Part shown: one piece after another, positions 12,437-25,870 of the stretch
Layout: the number at the start of each line of letters is the position of its first letter
Position numbering within the stretch: position 1 is the stretch's first letter
NCBI GenBank assembly: GCA_025890175.1
Contig: JANPYM010000005.1
Coordinates: 3,699-67,698, forward strand
DNA: 64,000 nt
DNA from: Ciborinia camelliae
Lineage: Eukaryota; Ascomycota; Leotiomycetes; Helotiales; Sclerotiniaceae
Direction of reading: 5' to 3'
Notes under the pieces: generated by a model
Database searches by the model: none
The model's input: the letters and a program-made list of their open reading frames with translations, nothing else
Told to the model about the DNA's origin: nothing
Program-made: the position numbers and the translations under genes

Positions 12437-15400
12437 ATGGCTCCCTCGAAGTCTACCTCCGCTCCTACAAATACTAAATGGACTCATGAGTTCGATACTA
12501 TTCGAAGAGAGAAACTTTTCAGAGACCCCCCAAAAGATCACACAGCATACCCAGCACTTACAGCTGCCGTCGCACCTCATATCGAGTCATTTAATGCGCT
12601 ATTTGAGAAAGATGGTTTAATCGCCCAAGGTTTATTGGATATTGGTTCCAAAACATACCTCGATGGAGATGATAGATTAGGTCCCGCAGGAAAGAATAGG
12701 TTGACGGTGAGAGTTAAGGAAGTCTTCGTTGAGAAGTCTATGTTGCCTGCATCGAACAAATTTTCTACCAAGAACAGAGAGATCTTACCGGCAGAATGTA
12801 GAGAAAGACATGTTACTTACAGAGGAAAAATGTCGGCGCGCATGGAGTACTCAATTAACAATGGCGATCCAAAAGAGTTTATTAGAGATCTTGGGCAATT
12901 ACCTTTGATGTTGATGGTATGAATTCCTCAATTCCTTTTAAGATGGAGCTGACCTTTTTCTACAGTCAAGTAAATGCCATCTTCAAAACAACTCACCAGC
13001 ACAACTTGTTCAAAAGAAAGAAGAATCCGAGGAACTTGGAGGATATTTTGTGGTGAACGGAATTGAGAAGATCATTCGTCTTCTCGTTGTGAATCGAAGG
13101 AATTTTCCAATGGCCATCATCAGACCTTCATTCAAGGGCAGAGGTCCAACCTACACCGAATTCGGTATGCTCATACGATCCGTACGACCTGATCAGACTT
13201 CTCAAACCAACGTTCTTCACTATCTAAATGATGGAAATGTTACTTTCCGTTTCTCATGGCGCAAGAATGAGTTCCTTGTACCTGCCATGATGATCCTCAA
13301 GGCACTGGTAGAGACAAACGATAAGGAAATTTTCGAAGGACTTGTCGGTGCTGCTGGTTCAAAGGGAGCAGAGAATACTTTCTTGACTGATCGTGTGGAA
13401 TTGTTACTACGAACTTACAAGGCCTACGGTTTATACACGAAGAGTAAGACTCGAGCATACTTGGGCGAGAAATTTAGAATTGTCCTTGGAGTCCCAGATA
13501 CCATGTCAAATTATGATGTCGGAACCGAATTTCTACGAAAGATTGTCCTCGTTCATCTTGGAAATGTCAACGTCACGGAAGCGCAAGATAAGGATAAGTT
13601 CAAGATGATTCTTTTCATGACTAGAAAGTTGTATGCTCTCGTCGCTGGAGATTGCGCTGGTGACAACCCTGATGCGGTTCAGAATCAGGAGATTTTACTC
13701 GGAGGATTTTTATTCGGAATGATCATCAAGGAGAGACTTGAGGATTGGCTTCACACCAGTTTGAGAATGGCATTAAGAGATTACGTTCGACGAAGCCCGG
13801 AAAATAACTTTGCGACACCAGAGTTTTTGAAAGATTTCCCGGTCAAGATTTGTTCAAGAACAAATGAACAAGTCGGTGGTGCTTTGGAGTACTTTATGTC
13901 AACTGGAAATCTTGTCAGTCCAACGGGATTGGATCTTCAACAAACTTCTGGATTTACGGTCGTTGCAGAAAAGATTAATTTCTTACGATTCATCGCCCAT
14001 TTCCGCATGATTCACAGAGGTAGTTTCTTCGCTCAATTGAAGACTACTACTGTTCGTAAGTTGTTACCAGAGAGTTGGGGTTTCATGTGTCCAGTTCATA
14101 CCCCTGATGGAAGTCCTTGTGGACTGCTAAACCATCTCTCACACAAGTGTATAATTCTCACACACTCTTCGGATGTATCGGCTCTACCAAAACTCCTCTC
14201 GGAACTTGGTGTCGTCAGTACTGGCTCATCTTCCACTGATGAGAGTGTCGTCGTTCAATTAGATGGAAAAATCATGGGTTGGTGTTCGCCCAAGCAATCT
14301 CTAGTCATCGCCGATACTTTACGTTACTGGAAAGTTGAACAAACACATGGTGTTCCTACTAACTTGGAAATTGGTTACATTCCAAATTCACATGGTGGAC
14401 AATATCCGGGAATTTACCTCTCTGCTGCACCAGCTAGAATGGTTAGACCTGTGAAATATCTTCCTCTCGATAAAGAAGATTTTGTTGGACCACTTGAACA
14501 ACCATTCATGTCAATCGCTGTCACTGAGCAAGAGATTGAATCCGGTGAGCATACTCACGTTGAGTTTGATCCTACACACATCCTCTCAATTCTCGCCAAC
14601 ATGACACCTTTCTCCGATTTCAACCAATCTCCAAGAAATATGTATCAATGTCAGATGGGTAAACAATCTATGGGTACTCCCGGAACAGCCATCCGCTACA
14701 GAACTGACAACAAAGCTTATCGTCTTCAAACCGGTCAAACTCCAATTGTCCGCGCACCACTTCATAATGAATATGGTTTCGATAACTTCCCTAACGGAAT
14801 GAACTCTGTAGTAGCCGTCATATCTTACACGGGTTACGACATGGACGACGCTATGATAATCAACAAATCCGCTCACGAGCGTGGTTTTGGTCATGGTACA
14901 ATTTACAAGACCAAAAAGTATGAATTGGAAGAAGGACACAAATCACGATCTGCTAGAAATATCAAGAAGCTTTTTGGTTTCGCTCCTGGTGGACTCGTGA
15001 AAGCTGAATGGAAAGCAGCCATTGATGAAGATGGTTTACCTTTCATCGGAAGAATGGTTCAAAATGGTGATTTGATTGCTGCATGGCACACGGTTTCGAT
15101 GGATGAGAATGGAAAATACGTCAATCGAGATGGTCAAACTCATTTTGAGAAATACAAGGAGACTGAAATCGCATTCATTGAGGAAGTCAGATTGATCGGA
15201 AATGAGAATGGAATAGAGCCTTGTCAAGCTATTTCAGTCAAACTACGAATTCCTCGTTCACCTGTTATTGGAGATAAATTTTCCAGTCGTCACGGACAGA
15301 AGGGTGTTTGTTCTCAAAAGTGGCCAGCGGTCGATATGCCATTCACTGAATCTGGTATTCAACCTGATACCATCATTAATCCTCACGCTTTCCCTTCTCG

Positions 15401-16109
15401 TATGACTATTGGTATGTTCGTCGAGTCCTTGGCCGGAAAAGCGGGAGCTTTACATGGTTTAGCACAAGATAGTACACCGTTCAAATTTAATGAGGAACAC
15501 AAGGCCGGTGATTATTTCGGACATCAATTGATGAAGGCTGGATATAATTATTATGGTAACGAACCCATGTATTCTGGTATCACCGGAGAGGAATTGCACG
15601 CGGATATTTACATCGGAGTCGTCTACTATCAACGTCTTCGTCACATGGTCAACGATAAATACCAAGTCCGAACCACCGGACCCGTCACCCAACTCACCGG
15701 ACAACCCATCAAGGGACGAAAGAAGGGTGGTGGTATCCGTGTGGGAGAGATGGAACGTGATTCCCTCCTGGCTCACGGCACGGCGTTCCTGCTCCAGGAT
15801 CGCCTCCTCAACTGCTCCGACTACACGAAATCGTGGATCTGCAAGGAGTGCGGCACGTTCCTGTCCACCCAACCCACCGTCTCGGCCTTCGCGAGCAAGA
15901 AAAAGGGTACCGGCGTCGTCAGGTGTAGAAAGTGCGCCACGAGGGCCGAGGGCAGATTGGGTGGCGGTGAGATCTGGGAGGATGGTACGGGTCAGAGGTG
16001 GGTTGGTGGTGAGGATACCACGGTCGTGGCTGTTCCGGGTGTTCTTAAGTATCTCGATGTGGAGTTGGCGGCTATGGGGATTAAGTTGAAGTATAATGTT
16101 GGGCCTTGA
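12437..16109 (+). CDS. RPA135: RNA polymerase I second-largest subunit
   Basis: Two exons, 12437-12916 and 12966-16109, 1207 aa, close to yeast Rpa135 (1203 aa). The 49-nt intron has GTATGA/CTACAG ends and is phase 0. The ATG at 12437 sits in a good CACCATGG context. Conserved blocks run the full length: the N-terminal protrusion with SFNALFEKDGL, the SYRGK-equivalent TYRGKMSARMEYS, ESWGFMCPVHTPDGSPCGLLNH, YTGYDMDDAMIINKSA, the hybrid-binding block GDKFSSRHGQKG near residue 930, and IINPHAFPSRMTIGM. A C-terminal zinc-binding CxxC pair lies near residues 1119 and 1148. NPHAFPSRMT and the zinc-ribbon spacing match the Pol I subunit, not Rpb2 or the Pol III homologue. It forms half of the Pol I active centre that transcribes rDNA in the nucleolus. 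From about 15650 the codons become visibly more GC-rich. Confidence 0.97.
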
Positions 16110-18879
16110 GTGGAGAGTGAGGGGGGTCAAGGGAGGGGAGGATGAGGGGAAGCGTTGGGGAAACGTTGGGGAAAGGATGGATGGATGGAAGGTGAAGATG
16201 ATTGATGAATTGAATCGAATCGAATGGCAATTGCAATTGAAAATTTGGCAGGCGTTTTTTTTGGGAGGGGTGGGAGGGTTTTTCCGCAAAATGGGAATCT
16301 TTTTTTTTAATTGTATTTTTGTTATTTGTTATTTGTTATTTGTTATTTTTGTATGGAAGCATTTACAAGGGGTGCTTTGTCGGGCAATAATCAAATCGAA
16401 TGGATTGATTGATTGATTGGATCGTTCAAAAATCGAGAGAGAGAGAGAGAGAGAGAGAGATCACCATGAATTTAAAATGACATGTCATGTTTTGTTATAT
16501 GTTGTATTGTGTTGTGTTGTGTTGTGGATTTGATATGGATTTGATTTTGATTTGGATGCTTGAGAGAATGTGGTGAGAGTGAAGTAGAGTGAAAGTGACG
16601 GGATGGACGGGATGAGGTGAGGTGGAGTGGAGTGAGGTGAGAGCGGTAGTAAAAACTTTTCATTTTTTATTTTTAGGGGGGGAGGGGGGTTGGTGGGGGG
16701 TTTATAATAGTATATGTATATCTGTAGCCGAGTTAGTTGGGAGAAGGTTATGGTTATGGTTACTGCGAGTTAGGAGTTGGATGGAGAGTTCAATAAAAAT
16801 GAAGATGGAGATGAAGATGCAGGTGTTAGAATAGAAATAATATACGGTATCTTGTATCACCAACTATACTTACTTATTTACTTACTTTTACGAAAAGTAA
16901 GGTGAGGTGAGGTGAGGTAAGGTAAGGTGAGGTTCTGGATCGAGAATGAATGAATGAATGAAGATGGATATGGCATAGTTGGTTGGTTAGTTAGCTGGTT
17001 AGTTTGCTGCCTGGCTGGCTGGGTAAGTGGAGATTAAAGATATCGTATTGTATCCTATCGTATTATATTATATTTTTTTCGATAAAATAGATAGAAGGAG
17101 GAGTAAAGGAGTAAAGGAATAGACGAAAAACCCGTACAACTAGAATGAATACCTTTTAAAGATATTCTTTATATTCCCACGCTCAAGTTGAGTTGTCGAT
17201 AGGAGGAATGCGAGGGATTGGATATTGGATTTAATGGATAGATAAATGGATAAATACCTAGGTATGTTAAGAGAGAAATAAAGGGTTCTTTTGCATTGGA
17301 TTCGCATAGTAGATACTAGTTAGATACTAGTAAGCTAGATATTAGATATTAGATCGATGGTTTCAGTATCCACTGAATTCATTAGGTTGTTTTGGGTTTG
17401 GTTTTGGGTTTTGGGTTGGGTTTATATAAAGGCTGTAAGGTATTTATTAGAAGATGGTTACCTAGTCTCTAGATAGTCTGATCTCGAGAGGTCTTGAAAC
17501 TAAAGTTAAAATGTAATGAATGCATTGATGCTTCACAATTGATTTTCGGTCATGCGAATGGATGGATGGATGTATTATGTATATTATGTGTATGTGATAG
17601 GGTTGAGATTTGAAGAACCTTGGGATTTGAAGAATTTGTTGATAGTGATGGGTAATGGATTTATTTTGTTTAGTATGGATTTTATATGGTTGATCATTAG
17701 ATAGATTGATATTGTTGAGGTTAGTATCTAGCTACATAGGTCGGGTAGGTATAATTTATTCGAGAAGATGATTTAGGTTGATGTTATATTTCCTTTACTT
17801 CTAGGCATGGATATTGTAAAGTGTACAGAGTACTTAGTATGGAGTACCTAGTCAGTGGTTGTGCCTCTTCACATTCCACTGGGTTAAGCGTTTATTTAGG
17901 AGGTTTCATTAAGCTTAATGCTTGATTTTCGTGCCCCTTTCTTTACACGATAACCTTAATAATCAAGCGACAAAACATCATTCACTACCAGGTATCCCAT
18001 AAACTTTCTTTCTATAATTTCATGATTGAAACATCAATCGATAGTATCTACAATATATTATTTTGTATTCATACACAATTCTATTAGATCCTATTCCTAT
18101 TGTATTGTTATGATACTAAAATAAGCTGGATCTCATCTCCTCTCAAATAATCTCATGATCGAAGGATTATAATCTTCAAATCTTAATGATTACCACAAAT
18201 CATCCTGAAGGAACCTGGAACTCTATATTAATCCTACAGGGTAACCTACAGATGAACTGATCAACTACTCAAACCAAAATATGGCAAATCACGTTTCAAT
18301 CCAATCTCTTAGTGTAGGTAATCTTCTACATGATACTGTCTGCTCCATGCAAACCTTCAATTGAGGCTCAGTCAGAAGTATGGGTCATGGATCCTGTGCC
18401 TTAGAATCTCTAAAGTCCTACACCAATAAGGTTCTGACTTCCACCATGTAACGTTGGATTCATTTTATATATCATTTCTTCTTTTCCTTCCTTTTTTGCT
18501 TTTTTGCTTTTTCTTTATACATATTCATATACCCTCTTTTTCGTTTGCAATTTTTGTTTATTCACCGAGTAGTGAGGCGATTCATTCATTCCATCGCCGT
18601 CACATCCTCATCCATTCTTTTATTTCACATTCACTCGTCTTGTTATTACAGTGACGGGGTTACTGTGATGTTATTTGAATCCTGTCCATCTCAAATTACT
18701 GCTTTTTGAGATATCCATTTTATTTGATCATAGTGTGGTTTTTCTAGGTATCAAACGCAATAAGTCTTCAATCTCAGTTTCCTCTTCAATCCATCCATAC
18801 ATTTGAAATCACATTTGAGATACCTCAACCTTCAATTCATCCACAAAATTTGATCCCCGTTTTACAACTTGTCATTAAG
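16110..18879. other. 2.8-kb intergenic region, RPA135 to tyrosinase
   Basis: This region contains GTTATTT repeats near 16320-16345, a (GA)n tract at 16434-16460, G-rich sequence at 16674-16700, GAGGT repeats at 16902-16930, GTTGGTTAG repeats near 16980-17010, and AT-rich DNA from 17 kb. About 200 bp of CT-rich leader precede the tyrosinase start. No gene is seen. Confidence 0.7.
16434..16460. repeat. (GA)n microsatellite
   Basis: Thirteen consecutive GA dinucleotides downstream of RPA135. Confidence 0.95.
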
Positions 18880-20973
18880 ATGTTCTTATTTCGAGGAGCT
18901 TCCGTTGTTTCGAACATTTTGATCGTTGTTACATTGCTATCACAAACAGCACAAGCATTTCCAAGACCTCAAGATCATCGACCAAGAGGATATGATTTTG
19001 GACTTGATATGGGAGCACTTTTGAAACGGGATGGCACCAATATTCCCACTACTGGAGTTCCATACAATGGTTCAGATGAATCGATACCTGTTCGTCAAGA
19101 GATTCGAGATCTAGAGAAGAATCAAGATTTATGGGAGCTGTATATCTTGGGATTATCAATGATGCAAACAATGGATCAATCAGATATGCATTCATGGTAT
19201 CAAGTCGCTGGTAAATATAAATACAATCTTATAGATGATAATTACTAACCTCAATCAGGAATTCATGGTAGACCTTATCTTCCATATGATGGAGTTCAAG
19301 CAACTCCAGGTGATGGGGGTAATGGATATTGTACACATGTCTCTATTCTCTTCCCAACTTGGCACAGGCCTTACTTGGCACATTATGAGGTAGTAGATCC
19401 TGAGTGTGTTTATGTTGGACAAACATATTGACTTTTCGTGTAGCAATTACTTCATAACATCATTTTATTCATCGTACCACAATACCCTGAGGGAGCCGAA
19501 CGAGATAGGTATTCCGAAGCCGCATCAAAGTTTCGTATTCCGTATTGGGATTGGGCGATTGTGCCACCTACGGGACAGAGTGTTCTACCCCCAAGTGTTA
19601 CGAATCCAACCATCTCTATCAAGGGTCCTAACGGGGTTCAAACAATTTCCAATCCACTTTTTAGTTATCACTTCAACCCCTTGAACCCTTCAGAGTTACC
19701 TGATGCACCTGTACGTTTGATGCCTTTATTCGATGGGTTACCAACTAATAATCAACAGTACAGCATATATCCTCAAACAATGAGATATCCAACATCACAA
19801 AATGCGACTGCCACTTCACAAAACAACCTTGTTGCTCAACAACTAGATAATAATGCTGCTTCTTTCCGAAATCGTCTTTACAATCTCTTCACCAACTACC
19901 ATGACTATAGCACGTTCAGCAACGAAGCCTGGATAGTTGACGGTTCCAATCCAGGTGATTTCGATTCCATTGAATCCCTCCACGGCCAAATTCATGGTTT
20001 GGTAGGAAGTGGTGGCCACATGTCTTTTATCGAATACTCGGCCTTTGATCCAACTTTCTTTCTACATCACGCTATGGTAGATCGATGTTTTGCCATTTGG
20101 CAAGCCTTGAACCCAGACAGTTATGTGACACCCGGAACATCTAAATATAGCACCTATACCATGACGGCCGGAGCTATTCTAGACAACTCTACACCACTGA
20201 CGCCATTCTATGATGCTGGCGGAACCAACTTTTATGATTCTTCCAAGGTTGTCAAGACAGAAGCTTTTGGTTACGCATACCCGGAAACATTAAAAGGAGC
20301 CAACACTACTTCTAACGCTATCAAGGCCATCAATCTTCTCTACGGGACTACCGCTCCGGCCAAAACGGTTTCTCGTCGTGGCATCCCCAAACTTTCTTCG
20401 GGCATCCGACGAGAACTTCAAGTTAATACTTCATCTGAACTTCCTCCCCTGGCTACCAACGGTGAATACACCGAATGGATCGCCAACATCCAAAGTAAGA
20501 AATACGCCCTCTCCAAGTCATTCTTCATCCACGTCTTCCTCGGACCTTACAACCCCATCCCATCCACCTGGTCCTTCGAACCCAATCTCGTCGGAACGCA
20601 CTGCGTCTTTGCCAAACTCTCCACCTCGGGCTCCACGGCCGCCGATCCCAATCAACTAGTTACGGGAACCATCCCGCTCACCAGCGCCCTCCTCGAATAC
20701 ATCTCCAAGGGACAGTTGAAATCGCTCGACGACAAAGATGTGAAACCATTCCTGGCTAAGAATCTCAAATATCGCGTCACGCTCCTCGATGATACGGAAA
20801 TCCCTAATAAGGATGTGCCCAGTTTGAAAATCTCGGTCGTTAGTTCCGTCGTTAAACAATCCAAGGTGGATCATGAGTTGCCTTCTTGGGGTCCAATGGT
20901 TAGTCATGTGGATTTGGCGACGGGATCGAGTAATTCGACGAAAGTTGCATCGTATAATTCGACGCATACTTGA
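18880..20973 (+). CDS. Tyrosinase (type-3 copper monooxygenase), with signal peptide
   Basis: Three exons, 18880-19210, 19259-19389 and 19444-20973, 663 aa, both introns GT-AG and in phase. CuA ligands are His113 (GIHGRPY), His137 and His146 (PTWHRPY). Cys135-x-His137 is the cysteine-histidine thioether pair of ascomycete tyrosinases. CuB ligands are His334, His338 and His363, the last in DPTFFLHHAMVDR. Residues from about 460 to the end are a C-terminal cap domain, separated from the core by SRR and RRE basic sites (about 465-480), the sort of place where latent tyrosinases are cut. The N-terminus has a hydrophobic signal (LIVVTLLSQTAQA) and a KRD site near residue 57, suggesting secretion and propeptide removal. 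The enzyme oxidises monophenols and diphenols to quinones for melanin or protein crosslinking. The cap region is more GC-rich than the core. Confidence 0.93.
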
Positions 20974-21923
20974 TCTGATTTGATGAGAATATGGATGGGA
21001 TGGGATGGGAAGGGAAGGAAATATAGAACTTGAGAGGATTTCTCCAACTTTTGCTTCATTCAAATTACCATTTGATAAGACCGGTTATGTTATTATCTTT
21101 TAATCGCTTCTACCCAAAGAACAAACGGGATTTTGTAGGGTAGGGTAGGGAGGGTAGATAGGGAGGGAGTCTCACCGTCTGGATGTATGTATCGATGGAT
21201 ATCTATCATTTTGCAAACTGGTATTTTTAGATCACCGATCAATAACGAAAGAAATATGTTTATGTTTATATTTATATTTCATGATTTTGAATCGGGGTTT
21301 CAAGGTGAGGTGTGTTCTTACTTGCTTTGTTGATTCATTGGGTTTTCAATATTTCTCTCTTCTCATGTCCTCAAACTAAACTCAATATCATCCTACCAAT
21401 GCCATTAGGAGACTTGTAAGTATTCCATAAGGAGTCGAAAGGTTGTTCATAGCTCTTCTTTTTTCAACCTACTCTGGAAATGCTATGACAATGAATTCTT
21501 TGGTCAGGCTGAACCTAACTCATGGTTCTCTCAAGTTTGGAATCCTCATCAATACCTAGTAGTAAATTAACACCCTAATTAACCCTCCCTACACAAGCCA
21601 CATAAAACATAATCAATCAATGCATTCCCCACCTCCTTGATACTGTCGATCACTTGGGCTGCGTTATGATATTTGTTATGAAATAGGTGCAGTAGGTAGG
21701 TATGATTCAACCGAGGTACATAAGCATCGTGACATGATATGATATGACATCACGTGGCATGCATCAAGAGAATGAATCAGCCTGTATACAAATTCATTGA
21801 AATATTGTAGTACTCTACACGTTTGACATATTTATTTATATATATATATATATCCTGATCTTATCTCATCTCATCTTTCTATCGAGGTTTGATACCTAGG
21901 TATCGATCAATCAAGCAAGCGAA
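20974..21923. other. 0.95-kb intergenic region
   Basis: Short GGGAGGGTAG repeats at about 21136-21165, TTTATATTTATA repeats and an AT run at 21837-21853. The 80 bp before the next start contain TACCTAGGTATCGATCAATCAA-like repeats. No gene or clear regulatory element is seen. Confidence 0.65.
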
Positions 21924-23569
21924 ATGCCGCATATGAAATGGTGAGTGAGGATGTCCAAATTATCATCGAAACGAAACGGAACAAAACAATGGTCGGCAAG
22001 ATTTCTAACATTGATATATATTTTCGGCAGGCCCCCTCAAATCAAAGATATCCAGGTCCTCGGTGAGGTGAAAGATGGTTAGTACCTACCCAACCACCCC
22101 ACCACCCCACTACCCCAAACCCCCATCCATCCCATCACATCCCAAACCGTCCCATCCCAATCCACCACAAACCCCAAACCAAACTCTCCATCCATCTAGT
22201 ATCCGGGCGACGCTATCCCCGCGACATCGGGCGACCCGTCTACCTGGGCGGCAACACATATTATCTCTTCGGCGACACCTTCTGTCACGATTCCTCGAAC
22301 CACTTCATCGGCGTCTCGAATAATACTCTGGCCTATGTACCCGATCCCGAAAACCATCCGTTGGTTTCGCAATATTTACATCCCGATGCGTATCAACCGC
22401 CGTTTATCCCGCATACAATTAGTGAGGTGCGGTATGAGCAGGATCCGGTTAATAGGGAAACGAATAGTCGCGTGGTGAATTGGGCTTTTGGTGGGATTGT
22501 GGAGGATTTTCCGGGGGCGAATGAGGGGTGGGTTTTCTTTGGGAAGATGCTTACGGTGAGTTTGGTGTTGGGGATTGCTTGATTGATTGATGAGGGCGCG
22601 GGGTTCTGGATTTCTTGGGGGATGGGTTGGAAGTTGGACTGTTTGACTGATGATGTGATATCTAAAGCATGGATCGACAGCTGGGAAACGATTTGGTCAG
22701 GGTGTTGCTCGTGTTCATGTTCAACATGATAAATCTCTAAAGGTGGACCGATTAATGGTGAGTAATAATGCATTTCTTTTCTGAATTCTTGCGTTCCAGA
22801 GATGCTGGTCAATTTGTCAAACACCTCGGGAGAATTCATCTTTTGAATTTTGGATATTCAATCTTCTAGCTATCTTTTGAGACGACCACCTCACCGTCAT
22901 ATATAGGGTGATACCATGCTCTTCGGAGAAAACGAACCACAATTCGGCATGACAACCTACGTCGAGGGAGAAGATGAATACATCTACCTCTTCGGATCCA
23001 AAGACGCGCCATCACCGACCCTGGATCTCAAAAACCACTGGGCGCGCATCCGTCGAGGCTCCGACTTCACACAGCGAACCAACTACGAATTCCTGATCCA
23101 CACGCTCGATGGGAAGAGCACCGTCTGGCATCCTTCCTACACGCTTCCCCAACTCGTCAACCTCATCCCGGTGCAGGCGCAGGGGGCGATCATCAACGTG
23201 CCCACGCTGGCTCCGAGAGGTCGCCCGTTTCTTTGGCTCGGCAATAGCAAGTTCCCGGAAAATAAAATTTTTGTCGCGTGTGCGGAGAGGTTGGAGGGTC
23301 CATGGGTGGAGTGGGAGGGCCCGGAGATTCCGGGGTTTGGCGGGATGGGGTTGAGATATACGGTTTTTCCTCATGAGAGGTGCTGTGCTTGTCGACGGGG
23401 GGAATTGAGGATTAGTTGGAGTGATGATATGCAGATGGGTGGGATGGTCGTACAGGCGTTGTTGAAATTTGTGATGGAGGGGGAGAGAGAGGGAGAGGGA
23501 GAGGAAGGGGAAGAGGGAGAGAATGAGAGAAAGAATAAAAGTCCTCGAGGATTATGCGAGATGATTTGA
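21924..23569 (+). CDS. Uncharacterised fungal protein, probable beta-propeller (glycosidase-like) fold
   Basis: Five-exon model: 21924-21940, 22031-22077, 22200-22555, 22668-22757 and 22907-23569, 390 aa, all GT-AG with consistent phases. Exon 1 is just 17 nt (MPHMKW, partial). Visible motifs are YPRDIGRPVYLGGNTYYLFGD near residues 27-47, a second YIYLFGS near 180, and repeated aromatic/Gly-rich strands typical of five-bladed glycoside-hydrolase-like propellers such as DUF4185/DUF5005 proteins. That fold is an inference from pattern; I do not recognise a named enzyme. There is no signal peptide. The last about 25 residues are Glu/Gly-rich low complexity (EGEREGEGEEGEEGE), so the true C-terminus may end there or be repeat-extended. 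The 122-nt second intron is C-rich (CCCCAAACC type). Confidence 0.72.
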
Positions 23570-25870
23570 TTTGATTTGATACTATATCAGTACATACCAC
23601 ATTTTAAAAATACCTAATGCCTACTAGGTATCTACCTAAGGGAATTCATCCAGGAATTCATCTACCCATCTACCTACCCAAGTATCTACCTAGATATCTA
23701 GATAATAAAAAAAAGCTAGAATAAACAAGCTGCTAAAATTCATCCCATCATGCTTCATTCATATCATACATGCACTTTGACCCCGGAATTCGAAACTATA
23801 TTTATTAATGTCGTTGATGTTGATGTTGACGTTGACTTCTTGCTATTTGAGAATATCTATCAATAGAATGGCTGGTTTATTTATTGCCTCTCTAAAGATA
23901 TCTATCTGATGAAGAAAATAAAACAAAATCAAATAAATTACGATTGATCTAATCTAAGGTTAACCTAATCTAATCTAACCTAGATAAATAAAAGTATTTC
24001 TCAAATAAATCAATAAATAAATAGTAAAATAGATCCCCAAATCCATTCATTACCTACCTACCTACTAACCTATCTACCAACCAACCTACTCTCAGTCCAT
24101 TCCATCAAATACTCCCGTTCCCCCGCATCTCAACCAACTCCCCAATCCAATCCAATCTAATCCTACTTGAAACATCCATCCATCTATCTATCCATACGCA
24201 ATACGCCATATCTCCCCACCACACGCTCAAATTTTGGACTCTCCTCTCAAACACACTGCGTGCGTGCGTGCATGCATGCATCATGATTTATCAGGTACAG
24301 TACAGTACAGTACACGTGATAATAGAACGGACACGGACGGACACGGATAGCTGGAGGACCCGGACCTGCTTAACGTGGACATTTTTGATGGAACCTTATC
24401 AGACTACCTAGTGCCAAACGTCGGGCGGCGCGAAGTTCGGGAATGGGCCTGAGCCTAAGGGGCCCCTGGGTTTTGATGTTTTGATGGTGGAGTGGATTGG
24501 ATTGAAGTGAAGTGGATTGGTGGAGTGGAGTGGAGCATGCGGTTTGGGTTGGACTTGCCCAGGTGGTTATCGATCTCATTTCGGCTGTGATTGGATTCGG
24601 ATTGGATTGGATTGGAGTTGGAGGGGGGGGAGAACACGGGGGGTTAGGTATGATTTGAATTGGAATATCTATGAGTTGGAATATGATATGAGTTGACTTT
24701 GAATACTGTGTGCGATGTTTGGGGTTAGGGAGAAGTATCTAGGTAGGTAGGTATAGGAAAGAGATGGAGATGGAGATGGGAATAGGAATATAGATGGGAT
24801 GGGATTGGATTGGATGGGATAATACGTGATTTATACTTCATAATTACATGACAAGTTTTAGATATTCTCATATTCCTCATCTATTAAGGAGAGATGAATA
24901 CTATCTAGGTAGGAGGTAGGTAGTATCCTACCTACTTCTGGAACTGTAGGTCCGTCCATATTCTATTCTCCATCTTTTATTGGTTGACTCAGATTCAAAT
25001 CGAGAGTTATTTCGGTGGTTGACCCCCAATAAAAGCTCGGACATCAATATTAGGTTCTAATTAGATTAAGCACTACGGCACAGCCCTCTTTCCATAAGAT
25101 CAACCAAAGATCAACCAAATATCAACCAAATGTCAACTCAACCCTCGTTTCATCTATCTTCTGTCAGACTTCAGTGTGTCGGATTTGGATTTGATCCTTA
25201 TTGTTAATAGGTATTGCATTCAAGTTATTGCTTCCCCCTTCTTAATTAAAAAAATCATACACTCAATTCAATCCTTGGGGAATCTCTCACACACTCTTTT
25301 TCTAATACACTCTTTTGATCTTTAATTGTTTGCGACAGTTTGCGACGGAATACAGAATACGCGGAATACGAGAATTACGAAAACAGATAAACAACTTTGA
25401 AAATACAACCTCAATCAACTACTTCCAGCCGGATTGGAAGAATTGAATTGGGTTAATTGTAATCTCAGTCATAAGAAAGAGAACTTTGGGGAAAATCTAC
25501 AGCAGATTGGTATTGTGGGATCAACAATTGACTCAGACGATACGAATATACTGTGACCGACCGACCGACCGTACTTGATAGTTGGATGGTGAACCATACA
25601 GAATTAAGGGAAACTCGAGAATCTCCTTTCGCAGAATAGTACAGGAGTACAGGTCAATCAAATAATACCAATGAGGATCGATAAATAACTGGAACGATCA
25701 ACAAACAACACAACTTTCATCCAACAGGATCTGCTCACTTGCAGTGTATCCCATCTTAACACCTCTCGTTCAAGTTCAACTACTCGATTACAACATCAAA
25801 GGAGCTTTCCAAATTTCGAGATCATTTCGATATCAACATCATATTTCATAAACCAGCATCATATTTCACA
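23570..25870. other. 2.3-kb intergenic region
   Basis: AT-rich DNA with TACC blocks (23630-23650, 24052-24065), GTGCGTGCATGCATGC-like alternation near 24260-24280, TACAGTACAG repeats near 24297-24314 and GGAGATGG repeats near 24763-24780. From about 25160 the sequence resembles a long fungal 5' leader (CAATCAAC-rich, pyrimidine-rich) before the next gene. No coding sequence is supported. Confidence 0.65.

Noticed and set aside
15459..16289. 276-codon minus-strand frame over the 3' end of RPA135
   Set aside because: Antisense shadow of a highly conserved gene whose GC-rich end lacks stops on the other strand.
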